Made by a program: the position numbers and the translations under genes
Notes under the pieces: model-generated
What the model saw: only the letters and a program-made list of their open reading frames with translations
Told to the model about the DNA's origin: nothing
Database searches by the model: none
Shown: one piece after another, positions 48,072 through 58,868 of the stretch
How positions within the stretch are numbered: position 1 is the stretch's first letter
Layout: every line of letters starts with the position of its first letter
Assembly: GCF_015229955.1 (NCBI RefSeq)
Contig: NZ_JAAKYZ010000006.1
Span: 1 to 64,000 of the forward strand
Reading direction: 5' to 3'
DNA from: Campylobacter concisus
GTDB lineage: Bacteria > Campylobacterota > Campylobacteria > Campylobacterales > Campylobacteraceae
Length of the DNA: 64,000 bases

Positions 48072-48809
48072 ATGAGCGAAAATATCTTAGAACTTAAAAA
48101 AATAAACAAATTTTATGGAGAGCTTCACGCCTTAAAAGATATAAGCTTAGAGGTTAAAAGTGGTGAAGTAGTCGTGCTTCTTGGGCCATCTGGCTGTGGC
48201 AAAAGCACAACTCTTAGGTGCATAAACGGCCTTGAGAACATCGCAAGCGGCGAGATAATCATAGACGGCGAAGTGATAGATGCTAAATTTAAAGAGTGGC
48301 AAAGGATCCGCCAAAAGGTCGGCATGGTCTTTCAAAGCTACGAGCTATTTGATCATATGAACGTCATAGATAACGTCCTTCTTGGGCCTTTAAAGGTGCA
48401 AAAAAGAGATAGAGTCGAGGCTGAAAAAACGGCTGATATGTGGCTAAGCAAGGTTGGGCTGCTTGATAAGAAATTTGCCTATCCAAAGGAGCTAAGCGGC
48501 GGTCAAAAGCAGCGCATAGCAATCGTTAGAAGCCTTTGTTTAAACCCTGAGATCATGCTATTTGACGAGGTTACGGCTGCGCTTGATCCAGAGATCGTTA
48601 GAGAAGTGCTTGATGTGATACTAAATTTAGCCAAAGATGGCATGACGATGCTAATAGTCACACACGAGATGAGCTTTGCAAGAGCGGTTGCTAACAAGAT
48701 CGTATTTATGGACGCTGGAGCGATCGTGGAGATCAGCGAGCCAGAGGAGTTTTTTACTAATCCAAAGAGCGATCGCGCAAAGAAATTTCTAAATTTATTC
48801 TCATTTTAG
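48072..48809 (+). CDS. Polar amino-acid ABC ATPase
   Basis: The 245-residue ATPase has Walker A GPSGCGKST, Q-loop VFQSYELFDHM, signature LSGGQKQR, Walker B IMLFDEVTAALDPE and switch VTHEMSFARA. The sequence belongs to the GlnQ/HisP group. Starts 1 bp after the second permease gene. Confidence 0.95.
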   Translation: MSENILELKKINKFYGELHALKDISLEVKSGEVVVLLGPSGCGKSTTLRCINGLENIASGEIIIDGEVIDAKFKEWQRIRQKVGMVFQSYELFDHMNVIDNVLLGPLKVQKRDRVEAEKTADMWLSKVGLLDKKFAYPKELSGGQKQRIAIVRSLCLNPEIMLFDEVTAALDPEIVREVLDVILNLAKDGMTMLIVTHEMSFARAVANKIVFMDAGAIVEISEPEEFFTNPKSDRAKKFLNLFSF

Positions 48810-48901
48810 AAAAAATAAGAGATAATTTGCCGTTTTTTCAAAATGCGTTTAGAGCGAGATTTGACCGCTCTTATTTACTAAATTTTCTAAAAGGAGAAAG
48901 A

Positions 48902-49759
48902 GTGAGAAAATTTAAATTTTTCTTATTAGCATTAGTCGCTACCGTCTTTCTAACGGGTTGTGGTGATGACAAAGGTGCGGACAAAGCAGCCGCTTCAAAC
49001 CAAGCTGATACGATCGCAAAGATCAAAGAGCGTGGATATATAAGGATAGGCGTTTTTAGCGACAAACCGCCATTTGGCTACGTCGATAAAGACGGCAAAA
49101 ACCAAGGCTATGACATCTACTTTGCAAAACGCATCGCAAAAGACTTGCTTGGCGATGAGAGCAAGGTTAAATTTGAGCTAGTCGAGGCTGCTGGCAGGGT
49201 CGAAGTGCTCACAGCTGACAAGGTCGATATCACGCTTGCAAATTTCACGAAGACCCCTGAGCGCGCGCAAGTTGTTGATTTTGCGCTTCCATATATGAAA
49301 GTATCTCTTGGCATCGTTAGCCCTGAGGGCGCTGTGATAAAGAGCGTTGATGAGCTAAAAGATAAAACTTTGATCGTCAATAAAGGCACAACAGCAGACG
49401 CATTTTTTACAAAAAATTATCCTGATATCAAGCTTTTAAAGTATGATCAAAACACCGAAACTTTCGCAGCTTTGGTTGATAAAAGAGGTGCTGCTCTAGC
49501 GCATGATAACGCCCTACTTTTTGCCTGGGCGAAAGAGACTCCTGGTTTTGTTGTAGGCGTTGAAGCACTTGGTGATGTGGACGTGATAGCACCAGCTGTT
49601 AAAAAAGGTAACAAAGTTTTACTTGACTGGCTAAACAATGAAATCATTGAGCTTGGAAAAGAAAATTTCTTCCACAAAGACTATGATGCTACACTAAAAC
49701 CGATCTACGGCGACAGTGTCAATCCCGAATCACTTGTCGTTGAAGGTGGCAAACTCTAA
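48902..49759 (+). CDS. cjaA: CjaA-type cysteine-binding lipoprotein
   Basis: The 285-residue protein starts at GTG 48902, preceded by AAAAGGAG; the longer frame to 48827 lacks a signal. The lipobox FLTGC predicts acylation. The family-3 binding domain contains GYIRIGVFSDKPPFGYVD, ANFTKTPERAQVVDF and DQNTETFAALVDKRGAALAHDN, which match my memory of C. jejuni CjaA (Cj0982), a surface-exposed immunogenic cysteine-binding protein. Its ABC partners lie directly upstream. Confidence 0.93.
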   Translation: MRKFKFFLLALVATVFLTGCGDDKGADKAAASNQADTIAKIKERGYIRIGVFSDKPPFGYVDKDGKNQGYDIYFAKRIAKDLLGDESKVKFELVEAAGRVEVLTADKVDITLANFTKTPERAQVVDFALPYMKVSLGIVSPEGAVIKSVDELKDKTLIVNKGTTADAFFTKNYPDIKLLKYDQNTETFAALVDKRGAALAHDNALLFAWAKETPGFVVGVEALGDVDVIAPAVKKGNKVLLDWLNNEIIELGKENFFHKDYDATLKPIYGDSVNPESLVVEGGKL

Positions 49760-49766
49760 AAATTTA

Positions 49767-49800
49767 ATGGCGTAAATCTTTACGCCATCTCTCTTTTTTT
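49767..49800 (+). terminator. Intrinsic terminator of the cjaA operon
   Basis: A 10-bp perfect stem ATGGCGTAAA / TTTACGCCAT with a 2-nt centre is followed by CTCTCTTTTTTT, a classical Rho-independent terminator. Confidence 0.88.
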
Positions 49801-50187
49801 AAATTTAACAAATATGTTCGTAGGCTTTTTCAGTAGGTGATATTGTCATAAAATATATAAACTTGCATATCTGACTGAGCAGTAAGCTAGTAGATGAACC
49901 CTTGCAATAATGAGCTATTTTAAAAAGAATGCCGACATTAGATAGGCTACTTGTGGATTTAAATTACATTATCCACATGAAGGTTCAAAAAAGTTAAGCC
50001 GCATGTTATTTTATAAATTTAAATTGTTATTTTATAAATTTAAATTCTAGATGGATGATATGTATGCAAAGTTTCCAAAAAATCCACGAAAGCTAGGCGA
50101 GAAAGATACAACTTAGTTTTTAAATGTTTAAACAAAAATTTTAAAGAGCATTTTGGAGTAAATTTAGCCCAAAATGCTCATTGTAAG
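49801..50187. other. Non-coding stretch with decayed-looking sequence
   Basis: About 390 bp without an intact gene. It holds the 21-bp tandem repeat at 50005-50046 and short open stretches that read like broken coding sequence, for example PHEGSKKLSRMLFYKFK up to TAG at about 50049 and MDDMYAKFPKNPRKLGEKDT at 50051-50116. I cannot name the ancestral gene. Confidence 0.5.
50005..50046. repeat. 21-bp perfect tandem duplication
   Basis: Two adjacent identical copies of a 21-bp AT-rich unit starting GTTATTTTATAAATTT (50005-50025 and 50026-50046). A length divisible by three keeps the surrounding frame, giving LLFYKFK-type repeats in one frame. Confidence 0.9.
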
Positions 50188-51555
50188 CTACATTAAGCTC
50201 TTTAACAAATTTGTCACTTTTTGCTCGATATCTTCTAGAAATTCCTTGCTCTTTGCCTCAAATCTAGTGACGATAACTGGCGTTGTATTTGATGCACGCA
50301 CCAGCGCCCAGCCATTTTCAAACTGAATTCTAATACCATCAATATCAATGATATTTTTTATCTTTGGCAGGTCGCAACTCTCGTTTTTCACGCACTCTTT
50401 TAACTTGGCAACTATCTTAAATTTAGCCTCGTCAGTCGTCTTTACCTTGATCTCATCGGTGCTAAAGACAAGTGGCATCTTATCAAGCTCGCCGTCAAGG
50501 TCAAAGCCCTTATGAACTAGTTCGAGCACTCTCATCATCGCATAAAGCGCATCATCAAAGCCAAAGTATCGCTCTTTAAAGAAGATATGACCGCTCACTT
50601 CAGCTGCAAGATCTACGTTTAGCTCTTTCATCATCTTTTTGATGTTGCTGTGTCCTGTTTTTCCCATAAAAACTTCGCCGATCTTAGCGATCTCATCGTA
50701 CATATTTTGTGAGCATTTAACCTCGCCAAGCACCTTTGGATGTTTCATATTTAGAGCATAAAGATATGCTAGTTCATCGCCTTTTATATCTCTTTTTGGC
50801 GTTATAACCGCGATCCTGTCGCCGTCTCCGTCAAAGCCAAATCCAAGGTCAAATTCTTTCTTTTCTATAAGAGAAAATAGCTCTTTTAAATTCTCTTTTT
50901 CGCTTGGATCTGGATGGTGATTTGGGAAATTTCCGTCTGGATATTCATATAAAATTTTTGCATTTAGTCCAAGTGCCTTGACGATAGGCACCAAACTCAC
51001 GCCAACAGCGCCATTTGCACAGTCGATAACAAAAGGCTTTTTGAAATTTTTAAGCTCACTAAATTCTTTTACAAAAAACTCGACATATTTTTCTAAGATA
51101 TTAAATTTCTCGCAGCTCTCATCGTCTGCTATTTGCTCACCAGAAGCGATTATCTCGTTCACCTTATCTTTTAAAATTTGCAAATCTTTGCCAAAGAAAC
51201 TATCTTTTTTGATAGTGATCTTAAAGCCGTTGTACTCTTTTGGGTTGTGAGAGCCCGTGATCATGATATTTGCGTCGAAATAATCAGCATAAACGCTAAA
51301 GTAGCCAACAGGAGTTGGAAGTAAGCCGATGCTATAAATTTTAAAGCCACCAGCCTTATTTAGGCCGCTTAGCAGATACCTAAAAAGCGTACTAGCGCTT
51401 ATTCTTGCGTCAAAACCAACACTTAAAGTTTTTACGCCAAATTCGTTAAATTTCTTACCCAAAGCAAGCCCTATAGCCTTGACGCTATCTTCTGTCAAGT
51501 CTTTTTCAAAAATGCCACGGATGTCGTATTCTCTAAAAATTTCATCATATTTCAT
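50188..51555 (-). CDS. Phosphomannomutase/phosphoglucomutase
   Basis: The 455-residue alpha-D-phosphohexomutase interconverts hexose 1- and 6-phosphates for LPS, capsule or glycan precursors. Its four signatures are visible: the phosphoserine loop MITGSHNPKEYNGFKIT, metal site GFGFDGDGDRIAV, sugar loop AAEVSGHIFFKERYFGFDDA, and phosphate site VRASNTTPVIVTRFEA. Length fits the AlgC/ManB group (~455). C. jejuni has an orthologue (Cj1407) by the fliL-acpS genes; here it is elsewhere, next to groEL. Monocistronic. Confidence 0.93.
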   Translation of the reverse strand: MKYDEIFREYDIRGIFEKDLTEDSVKAIGLALGKKFNEFGVKTLSVGFDARISASTLFRYLLSGLNKAGGFKIYSIGLLPTPVGYFSVYADYFDANIMITGSHNPKEYNGFKITIKKDSFFGKDLQILKDKVNEIIASGEQIADDESCEKFNILEKYVEFFVKEFSELKNFKKPFVIDCANGAVGVSLVPIVKALGLNAKILYEYPDGNFPNHHPDPSEKENLKELFSLIEKKEFDLGFGFDGDGDRIAVITPKRDIKGDELAYLYALNMKHPKVLGEVKCSQNMYDEIAKIGEVFMGKTGHSNIKKMMKELNVDLAAEVSGHIFFKERYFGFDDALYAMMRVLELVHKGFDLDGELDKMPLVFSTDEIKVKTTDEAKFKIVAKLKECVKNESCDLPKIKNIIDIDGIRIQFENGWALVRASNTTPVIVTRFEAKSKEFLEDIEQKVTNLLKSLM

Positions 51556-51654
51556 TGTAAATTCTCCCTAAAAGAAAGCAAAATGATACAAGAATAAATT
51601 TAAAAAGGAGTAAATAATTTTATAAATTTAGTGAGTCTAAAGTTTAAGTATAAA

Positions 51655-51680
51655 TTCGAGCTAGAAAGCTCTAGCTCGAA
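51655..51680 (-). terminator. Terminator of the groES-ydhR-groEL operon
   Basis: A 10-bp stem TTCGAGCTAG / CTAGCTCGAA with a 6-nt loop lies 10 bp after the groEL stop and is followed on the minus strand by TTTATACTT. Confidence 0.75.
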
Positions 51681-51689
51681 AAAGGGCTG

Positions 51690-53655
<1,966 letters not shown>

Positions 53656-53663
53656 CTGCAGCC

Positions 53664-53924
53664 TTATTTTAAAACGCCTAAAACATCGTCGATGTTTAAA
53701 ACAAGATATGTTTTATCATCTAAATTTATCTCAGTGCCACCGTATTTTGCAAATACAACTTTATCACCAACTTTTATGCCCTCTACTTCAGCCCCGACTG
53801 CTTTTACCTCGCCGCTTAAAGGTTTTTCTTTTGCGTTATCAGGTATAATAATGCCCGAAGCTGTGGTCTTTGTCTCCTCTACGCGTTCGACTAGAACACG
53901 CTTGCCTAATGGTTGAAAGTTCAT
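53664..53924 (-). CDS. groES: Co-chaperonin GroES
   Basis: The 86-residue Hsp10 caps the GroEL ring. Features: [17 protein letters not shown], the mobile loop [24 protein letters not shown] and the C-terminal [14 protein letters not shown]. Slightly shorter than E. coli GroES (97) but normal for Campylobacter. AAAAGGATG upstream supports the start. First gene of the operon, under a CIRCE element. Confidence 0.99.
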   Translation of the reverse strand: MNFQPLGKRVLVERVEETKTTASGIIIPDNAKEKPLSGEVKAVGAEVEGIKVGDKVVFAKYGGTEINLDDKTYLVLNIDDVLGVLK

Positions 53925-53953
53925 TGTTCATCCTTTTGGTTTAATTGTCTTTT

Positions 53954-53980
53954 TTAGCACTCTTTATTTTTGAGTGATGA
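53954..53980. promoter_or_regulatory. CIRCE element (HrcA operator)
   Basis: TTAGCACTC, a 9-bp T-rich spacer and GAGTGATGA; the second arm matches the CIRCE consensus GAGTGCTAA at 7 of 9 positions. It lies just downstream of the -10 box and 30 bp before the groES start, where HrcA would block transcription. Heat should relieve it. Confidence 0.88.
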
Positions 53981-53981
53981 A

Positions 53982-54010
53982 ATCCTAGCACTTTTTTCTA
54001 AAAAAGTCAA
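53982..54010 (-). promoter_or_regulatory. groES promoter
   Basis: Minus-strand TTGACT (-35, 54005-54010) and TAGGAT (-10, 53982-53987) are spaced by exactly 17 bp, immediately before the CIRCE element. This is an unusually canonical sigma-70 promoter for this genome. Confidence 0.8.
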
Positions 54011-54092
54011 TAATTTATAGTTAAATTTTATTAAAACTTTAGTCACTTACACTAAAGTTTTATGATATGTAAAACTAATATAAAGGAAATTT

Positions 54093-56639
54093 ATGAAAAA
54101 AATAGCCTATATAGTAGCGGCTTTGGCACTGATAATCCTTTGCATTTTTGGCTTTATCTTTAGCTCTTTTGGTAATAAATTTATAGCCAACAAAATAGAA
54201 AAAGAGGCACTTGCTCGTGGTATCGATGTGAAATTTAAAGATTTTAGCCTTGGACTTAACACGCTAAATTTAGAAGCGACCGTGATGAACGCCATAAATT
54301 TAAAAGCTAATGGCGAGCTTTCACTGCTTGCTCAAAGTATGAGCTTAAACATAGATATAAACACTGACAAGGCAAAGGCTAGCGAGCTTGGACTAAAAAA
54401 AGACGTCGCTCTTAAAGCAAATGTGGCTGGTAAATTTAGTGACATCAAGCTAACGGCCACTGGCACTGCGCTTGGCTCAAATATAAATTTAAACGTAAAT
54501 TTAAAAGACTACCTGCCAAAAGCCATAAACCTTGACGCTAAAAATATAGAAATTTCTGAGATATCAGCTCTTGCTAAAAAGCCAAATTTAGCTAGCGGCA
54601 AGCTTGATCTAACGAGCAACATGCAAGGAGTTGATGAGAAAAATGAGCCCATCATAAACGCTCAAATTTTAGCAAGCGATGCAGTGATAAACAAAGAAAT
54701 TCTTAAAAATGAATTTGGGCTAAATTTAGCAAAAGATATAAACTTTAAAGGTGGCGTAAATGCTAAATTTGCAAATGAAAAAGTGAGCGCAAAAACCATT
54801 ATCATCGCACCTGAAGCCACTTTAAAAACAAACGAGACGACTTATGATCTAAGTAGCAAAAATTTAAAGAGCGACTTTTCCCTAAACGTGCCTGATCTTG
54901 CCCTTTTTGGCAAGCTCTTAGGCGAGCAACTAAGCGGCGCTGTGGATGCAAACGGCGAAATTACAATGCAAGAAAATGCCCTTCAAAACCTAAAAGCTGA
55001 GATAAACGGCCTTGGCGGCAAGATAAATGCAAATTTTGATAGCAAAAACTTAGCCCTAAATGCAACTAACATCAAGCTAAAAGAGCTTCTAGCGCTTGCT
55101 TTGCAGCCTAGCTACGCAGACGGGCAGATAAATTTAAACGCAAATTTTAGCGGCTTTAATGAGCTAAAAAAGCTTGCAGGCGAGGCTAAATTTGAGATAA
55201 AAAATGGCCTTATAGATAATGGTCTTGCAAAGCTTAAAAACGCGGCGAAATTTGAGCTAAAAGGTGGCGCCACAGCAAAAGGTGAGCTTGTAAATTTTGA
55301 CGCAAACATGCTTAGCGACCTTGGCGAGCTAAAGGATGTAAAGGGCGTTTTTGACATAAAAAACAGCCAAATTTTTAGCAAATTTGCTCTGCTCATTAGC
55401 GACCCTGAGAAATTTAAAGCAGTTAGTGGCTTTGAGGTGGGCTCAACGATGGCGCTTGCGGGCGATGTGAAGGTTAAAGCAAGCAAGATAGATGAGCTAA
55501 ATTTAGGCGGCGATGCCTTTGCTGGTAAGCTAAACGCCACCATAAAAAATGAAAATATTGATCTTAGCCTAAAAGATGCGCAGCTAGGAGAGATCTTGGC
55601 GCTTAGCGGCAACGATAGGCTGGCAAACGCTAAGACAAATGTCCAAGCAAAGGGGCAAAATATCTTTAGTAAAAACCCAAGCGTCACCGCAACGATCGCT
55701 TTGAATGATGGCAAATTTAACGCCGCAACACTTAGCAAAATGCTTGATAAAAAATTCCCAGAAAATGAGAAATTTAGCTCAAATTTGAGTCTAGACTATA
55801 AAGGCGACATAGCAAAATTTAGCGGCGACTTTCTTAGCTCGCTAGCTGATATAAAGGGCATAGATGGCAGTTTTGACGTGGGCAAAAGCACGCTTAGCTT
55901 AAAGCTTCAAGCGGTAGTTTCAGAGCTAAATAAGCTTGCATTTTTAGCTGGTCGCGAGCTTCACGGTAAATTTGCAGCCCTCGTAACAGCAAATGGTAAA
56001 GTGGATGATCTAAGCGTAAAAGCCACTTCAGATGATCTATTTAAGGGCAAACTAGAGGCGAACTACAAAGGTGGCGCGCTTGGTGCGGTGCTAAAAAACT
56101 TCGAAGTCAAAGGACTAACACAGACTTTGGGGCTGGATCATCTATATGACGGCAACGGCGATGCTAAATTTAACTACGAAACAAAACAAAAGCTCGGTAA
56201 ATTTGACATCTTGCTAAAAGAGGGTCACCTAGCCAGCACAAATCTCACAAACAATATAAAAATCTTCACCGGCAAGGACATCACAAAAGAAATTTACAAA
56301 GACGGCAAAATTTACGGCGATATAAAGGGCGATAACGTCGTTTTTAACGTAAATTTAAGCTCACCAAAGAGCGATATAAAGGTTGCAAATGGCACTTATA
56401 ATATCGCGACAAAAATGCTTAACGCGCCGCTTGTTTGCAGGCTAGAAAAGACCGATCTAAACGTGCAAATCTCAGGTACGACAGACAAGCTAAAATACGA
56501 CGTCAGGTCGCAATATCTTGAAAATAAGGTCAAAAAAGAGATAGGTAGATTTTTGGACAAAAAACTAGGCGGCAAAGATGATGAAGGCGCAAACGGCGAA
56601 AAGCAAAATTTAAAGGGGCTTTTAAAAGGGCTATTTTAG
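54093..56639 (+). CDS. AsmA-like envelope protein
   Basis: The 848-residue protein has one N-terminal membrane helix (KIAYIVAALALIILCIFGFIFSSFG) and a very long periplasmic domain of repeated beta strands rich in Asn/Lys/Leu/Ala, typical of AsmA/TamB-like bridge proteins. The C-terminus contains GDAKFNYETKQKLGKFDILLKEGHLASTN and LVCRLEKTDLNVQISGTTDKLKYDV, which fit an AsmA C-terminal region. Such proteins are thought to carry phospholipids between the membranes. RBS AAAGGAAA precedes ATG 54093; a TATGAT box lies at 54061-54066. Confidence 0.82.
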   Translation: MKKIAYIVAALALIILCIFGFIFSSFGNKFIANKIEKEALARGIDVKFKDFSLGLNTLNLEATVMNAINLKANGELSLLAQSMSLNIDINTDKAKASELGLKKDVALKANVAGKFSDIKLTATGTALGSNINLNVNLKDYLPKAINLDAKNIEISEISALAKKPNLASGKLDLTSNMQGVDEKNEPIINAQILASDAVINKEILKNEFGLNLAKDINFKGGVNAKFANEKVSAKTIIIAPEATLKTNETTYDLSSKNLKSDFSLNVPDLALFGKLLGEQLSGAVDANGEITMQENALQNLKAEINGLGGKINANFDSKNLALNATNIKLKELLALALQPSYADGQINLNANFSGFNELKKLAGEAKFEIKNGLIDNGLAKLKNAAKFELKGGATAKGELVNFDANMLSDLGELKDVKGVFDIKNSQIFSKFALLISDPEKFKAVSGFEVGSTMALAGDVKVKASKIDELNLGGDAFAGKLNATIKNENIDLSLKDAQLGEILALSGNDRLANAKTNVQAKGQNIFSKNPSVTATIALNDGKFNAATLSKMLDKKFPENEKFSSNLSLDYKGDIAKFSGDFLSSLADIKGIDGSFDVGKSTLSLKLQAVVSELNKLAFLAGRELHGKFAALVTANGKVDDLSVKATSDDLFKGKLEANYKGGALGAVLKNFEVKGLTQTLGLDHLYDGNGDAKFNYETKQKLGKFDILLKEGHLASTNLTNNIKIFTGKDITKEIYKDGKIYGDIKGDNVVFNVNLSSPKSDIKVANGTYNIATKMLNAPLVCRLEKTDLNVQISGTTDKLKYDVRSQYLENKVKKEIGRFLDKKLGGKDDEGANGEKQNLKGLLKGLF

Positions 56640-56741
56640 ATGAAAAAGGCAGAAAATTTAAAGTATCTAATGGGGCTTGGGCACTTTTGTAGCGACATAA
56701 ACCAAAGTGCCCTTGGCGCGATGCTAGTACTTGGCGAGTGA
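56640..56741 (+). pseudogene. N-terminal stub of an MFS transporter
   Basis: Starting on the base after the AsmA-like stop codon, 33 codons read MKKAENLKYLMGLGHFCSDINQSALGAML and then VLGE before a stop. The opening is typical of fosmidomycin-resistance-type major facilitator proteins (GHFxxDxxxGAxLP), but the remaining ~360 residues are missing. Most likely a deletion removed the rest. Confidence 0.65.
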
Positions 56742-56841
56742 TAGCGCTCAAATTTGATGCGAAATTTAGCTTGCGCTACGCAAGTATAATTTAATGCTTG
56801 CGGTAGTAAAATTTTGCAAAATTATGTTTATAGGAGAAGCG

Positions 56842-57489
56842 ATGAAAAAGCTGATTATTTTTATGATTGCGCTACTATTTTGCGGGTGCGGCATAGCGTC
56901 AAAGGGCGATGGAGCCTCAAGTAATATGAATTTTCATATAGCAAAGAGGGTAGCCATAGATATGTCGGGCGGCTGGATTGATTTTAATAAAGAAAACTAC
57001 GATAAATTTTGGAGAAATATACGAAGTTCTGGAAATGAAAAATATAGATTGGACTGGATTAAAGCTGATTCTTATTCGATGGTAAATTTAAATATAGAGT
57101 TTTTGAAATCTGCCCTTGAAACTTATAAGAGTAAAAATGTGATTAAAACAGCTGATTTTGCGTCCTACGAGAAAAATATCGAAAATTTAGTTCCAACCGT
57201 ATCTGGTTATAATACTGAACAAGAATATAAGACAAAGATGATAATAAAGCAGGCTATAACAATATACAACAAGCAGCTTGAGGTTTTTAAAAACGGGAGC
57301 AAATTCGATATCTATCTTTATGTTATGCGAGTTTCAAATATTAGCGATAACGGCGTGAGTATATCGATTGACTTTGTGGGAATAAATGCTGTCGGCGAGA
57401 ATAAAAACGATATAGAAAAACACTTGAATAGAGCATATGAATTAAAGCAAAATCTAGATAGTCTTTTTGATAAAAACTATCGTTGGTAA
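56842..57489 (+). CDS. Hypothetical lipoprotein
   Basis: A 215-residue protein starting at ATG 56842, after TAGGAGAAGC. Signal peptide MKKLIIFMIALLFCGC ends in a lipobox-like Leu-Phe-Cys-Gly-Cys. The mature part is polar and probably helical, with no motif I recognise; FHIAKRVAIDMSGGWIDFNKENYDKFWRNI follows the Ser/Gly-rich linker. A TATAAT box at 56785-56790 may drive it. Flanked by two broken genes, it may be part of an acquired patch. Confidence 0.7.
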   Translation: MKKLIIFMIALLFCGCGIASKGDGASSNMNFHIAKRVAIDMSGGWIDFNKENYDKFWRNIRSSGNEKYRLDWIKADSYSMVNLNIEFLKSALETYKSKNVIKTADFASYEKNIENLVPTVSGYNTEQEYKTKMIIKQAITIYNKQLEVFKNGSKFDIYLYVMRVSNISDNGVSISIDFVGINAVGENKNDIEKHLNRAYELKQNLDSLFDKNYRW

Positions 57490-57507
57490 TGTATAAATTT
57501 TAGCAAA

Positions 57508-58180
57508 ATGAACGACCAAATTTACCTTATCGGCGACGTTCACGGCTGTTATAAAACTCTTTGCACCATGATAGATCGCTTGCCGCGCGGCGCTGATTCT
57601 AAAATTTGCTTCGTGGGCGATCTGATAGACCGCAGCGAGGGGAGTTTTGAGGTCATGCAGTTAGCGATGTAGCGCGGTTACGCGGCCGTGATGGGCAATC
57701 ACGAATACCACCTTTTGCAACACAAGGATGCATTTTTGTGCGGCGAAATGCCTAATGATCCGCGCTGGTTTTTCCTAAACGGCGGTGCGCAGACTTTCGC
57801 ATCCTACGCCAAAGCCGACCGCGTCCAGAAACTCGCGCACATAGAGTTTTTGTCAAATTTGCCGCTTTATTTGGAATTTCATGAGTTTAAAAACGCGCAG
57901 GGCAGGCGGCTCGTCGTATCACACTCGGCGGCCGGGCGGATGTGGCCGCTGCGCAGCTCGGACGGCGATAGTGCGGCGGAGTTTAGGCGGCACGTACTTT
58001 GCGGGTAGGGGCGATTTTAGCCAAAACGATGGCGTCTTTAACGTCTACGGCCATACGCCGATCGCGAGCCCAGATATCACGGAATTTGGTGCAAATATCG
58101 ACACGGGCTGCATCTATAGGCACGGCTTTGGCCGTCTTGCGCGCTTGAGTTTCGAGTATGCGAGTCTTTTTGCAGGATAA
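57508..58180 (+). pseudogene. Broken metallophosphoesterase (PP-like) gene
   Basis: The frame opens MNDQIYLIGDVHGCYKTLCTMIDRLP ... FVGDLIDR, the phosphoesterase motifs GDxHG and GDxxDR, then hits TAG at 57670-57672. The same frame continues with VMGNHEYHLL (GNHE motif) to TAG 58006-58008, while the last part, NVYGHTPI ... ANIDTGC, lies in the next frame from about 58000. So one nonsense codon and one frameshift interrupt a ~223-codon gene for a calcineurin-like (ApaH/serine-threonine phosphatase type) enzyme. GC content is visibly higher than in neighbouring genes. Confidence 0.85.
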
Positions 58181-58201
58181 TATCGAAGAGGGCGGGTGAG
58201 A

Positions 58202-58561
58202 TTACTGGGCTAAAATTTCATCGTAGCTTTCTTTGATATTAACTATTTCATTATCTATAAAATCACAACTTAGGCGCAAAATTTTACTATTCGAAAACAT
58301 CTCTCTGACATGCGCCGCTAGGATACCTGCATCTTTGTCGCTTGAGCAAAGTATCCTAAAAATAATTTCCGTTTCTATATCGTCTACAAAATTTGTTTTT
58401 TTGTTTAGATTTTGATATAAATTTCTTGTTGTGATTCTGACTGCAGAGCCATAGTACTTGCCGTCAAGCGCACACTCTGCTAACGTTTTTATTAAGCCGC
58501 CTTTTATATCAAAGACAGAAACAAAACCACGTTTTACAATTTTTATCTCTTCTTTTGTCAT
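58202..58561 (-). CDS. Hypothetical protein
   Basis: A 119-residue open frame starting MTKEEIKIVKRGFVSVFDIKGGLIKTL, without a signal peptide or membrane segment and mixed alpha/beta in pattern. No motif recognised. No clear ribosome binding site precedes ATG 58561. Its composition is like the native AT-rich genes, unlike the GC-rich fragments on either side. Confidence 0.6.
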   Translation of the reverse strand: MTKEEIKIVKRGFVSVFDIKGGLIKTLAECALDGKYYGSAVRITTRNLYQNLNKKTNFVDDIETEIIFRILCSSDKDAGILAAHVREMFSNSKILRLSCDFIDNEIVNIKESYDEILAQ

Positions 58562-58868
58562 TTATGGACTACTTTTTTGATTAAAATTTTGCTTTTTTAC
58601 AAATACGTCATATTTTAGTAAAAATTGGCTAAATAAATTTTTGTGCCATTTTTAAAATTTGGCATTTTTAAGATATGGGTCTCGGTGAGTAAAATTTGAA
58701 ACCGAAATTTACAAATTTAACTTCAAATTTGAGCGTAAAACGATAAGGCGAAGTATTTTTCGTCAGACGAGGCAGCGGCGAGCGAGGCGAGGGAGCGGAC
58801 TAGCCGTCCGCGACCGAAGCCGACTGAGCCGGTAACGAAGTATGGCGGAAAAAGACAAGCCGTCAAAT
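58562..58868. other. Gap with a GC-rich patch before the uvrB 3' end
   Basis: The first ~180 bp are AT-rich and featureless. About 58745-58862 is abruptly GC-rich, with GCGAGCGAGGCGAGGG and CGACCGAAGCCGACTGAGCC. No convincing gene is present on either strand. Confidence 0.6.

Noticed and set aside
55112..55738. 208-codon minus-strand frame inside the AsmA-like gene
   Set aside because: It is the antisense of a Lys/Leu-rich repetitive protein; low-complexity Ser/Phe composition is a shadow effect.
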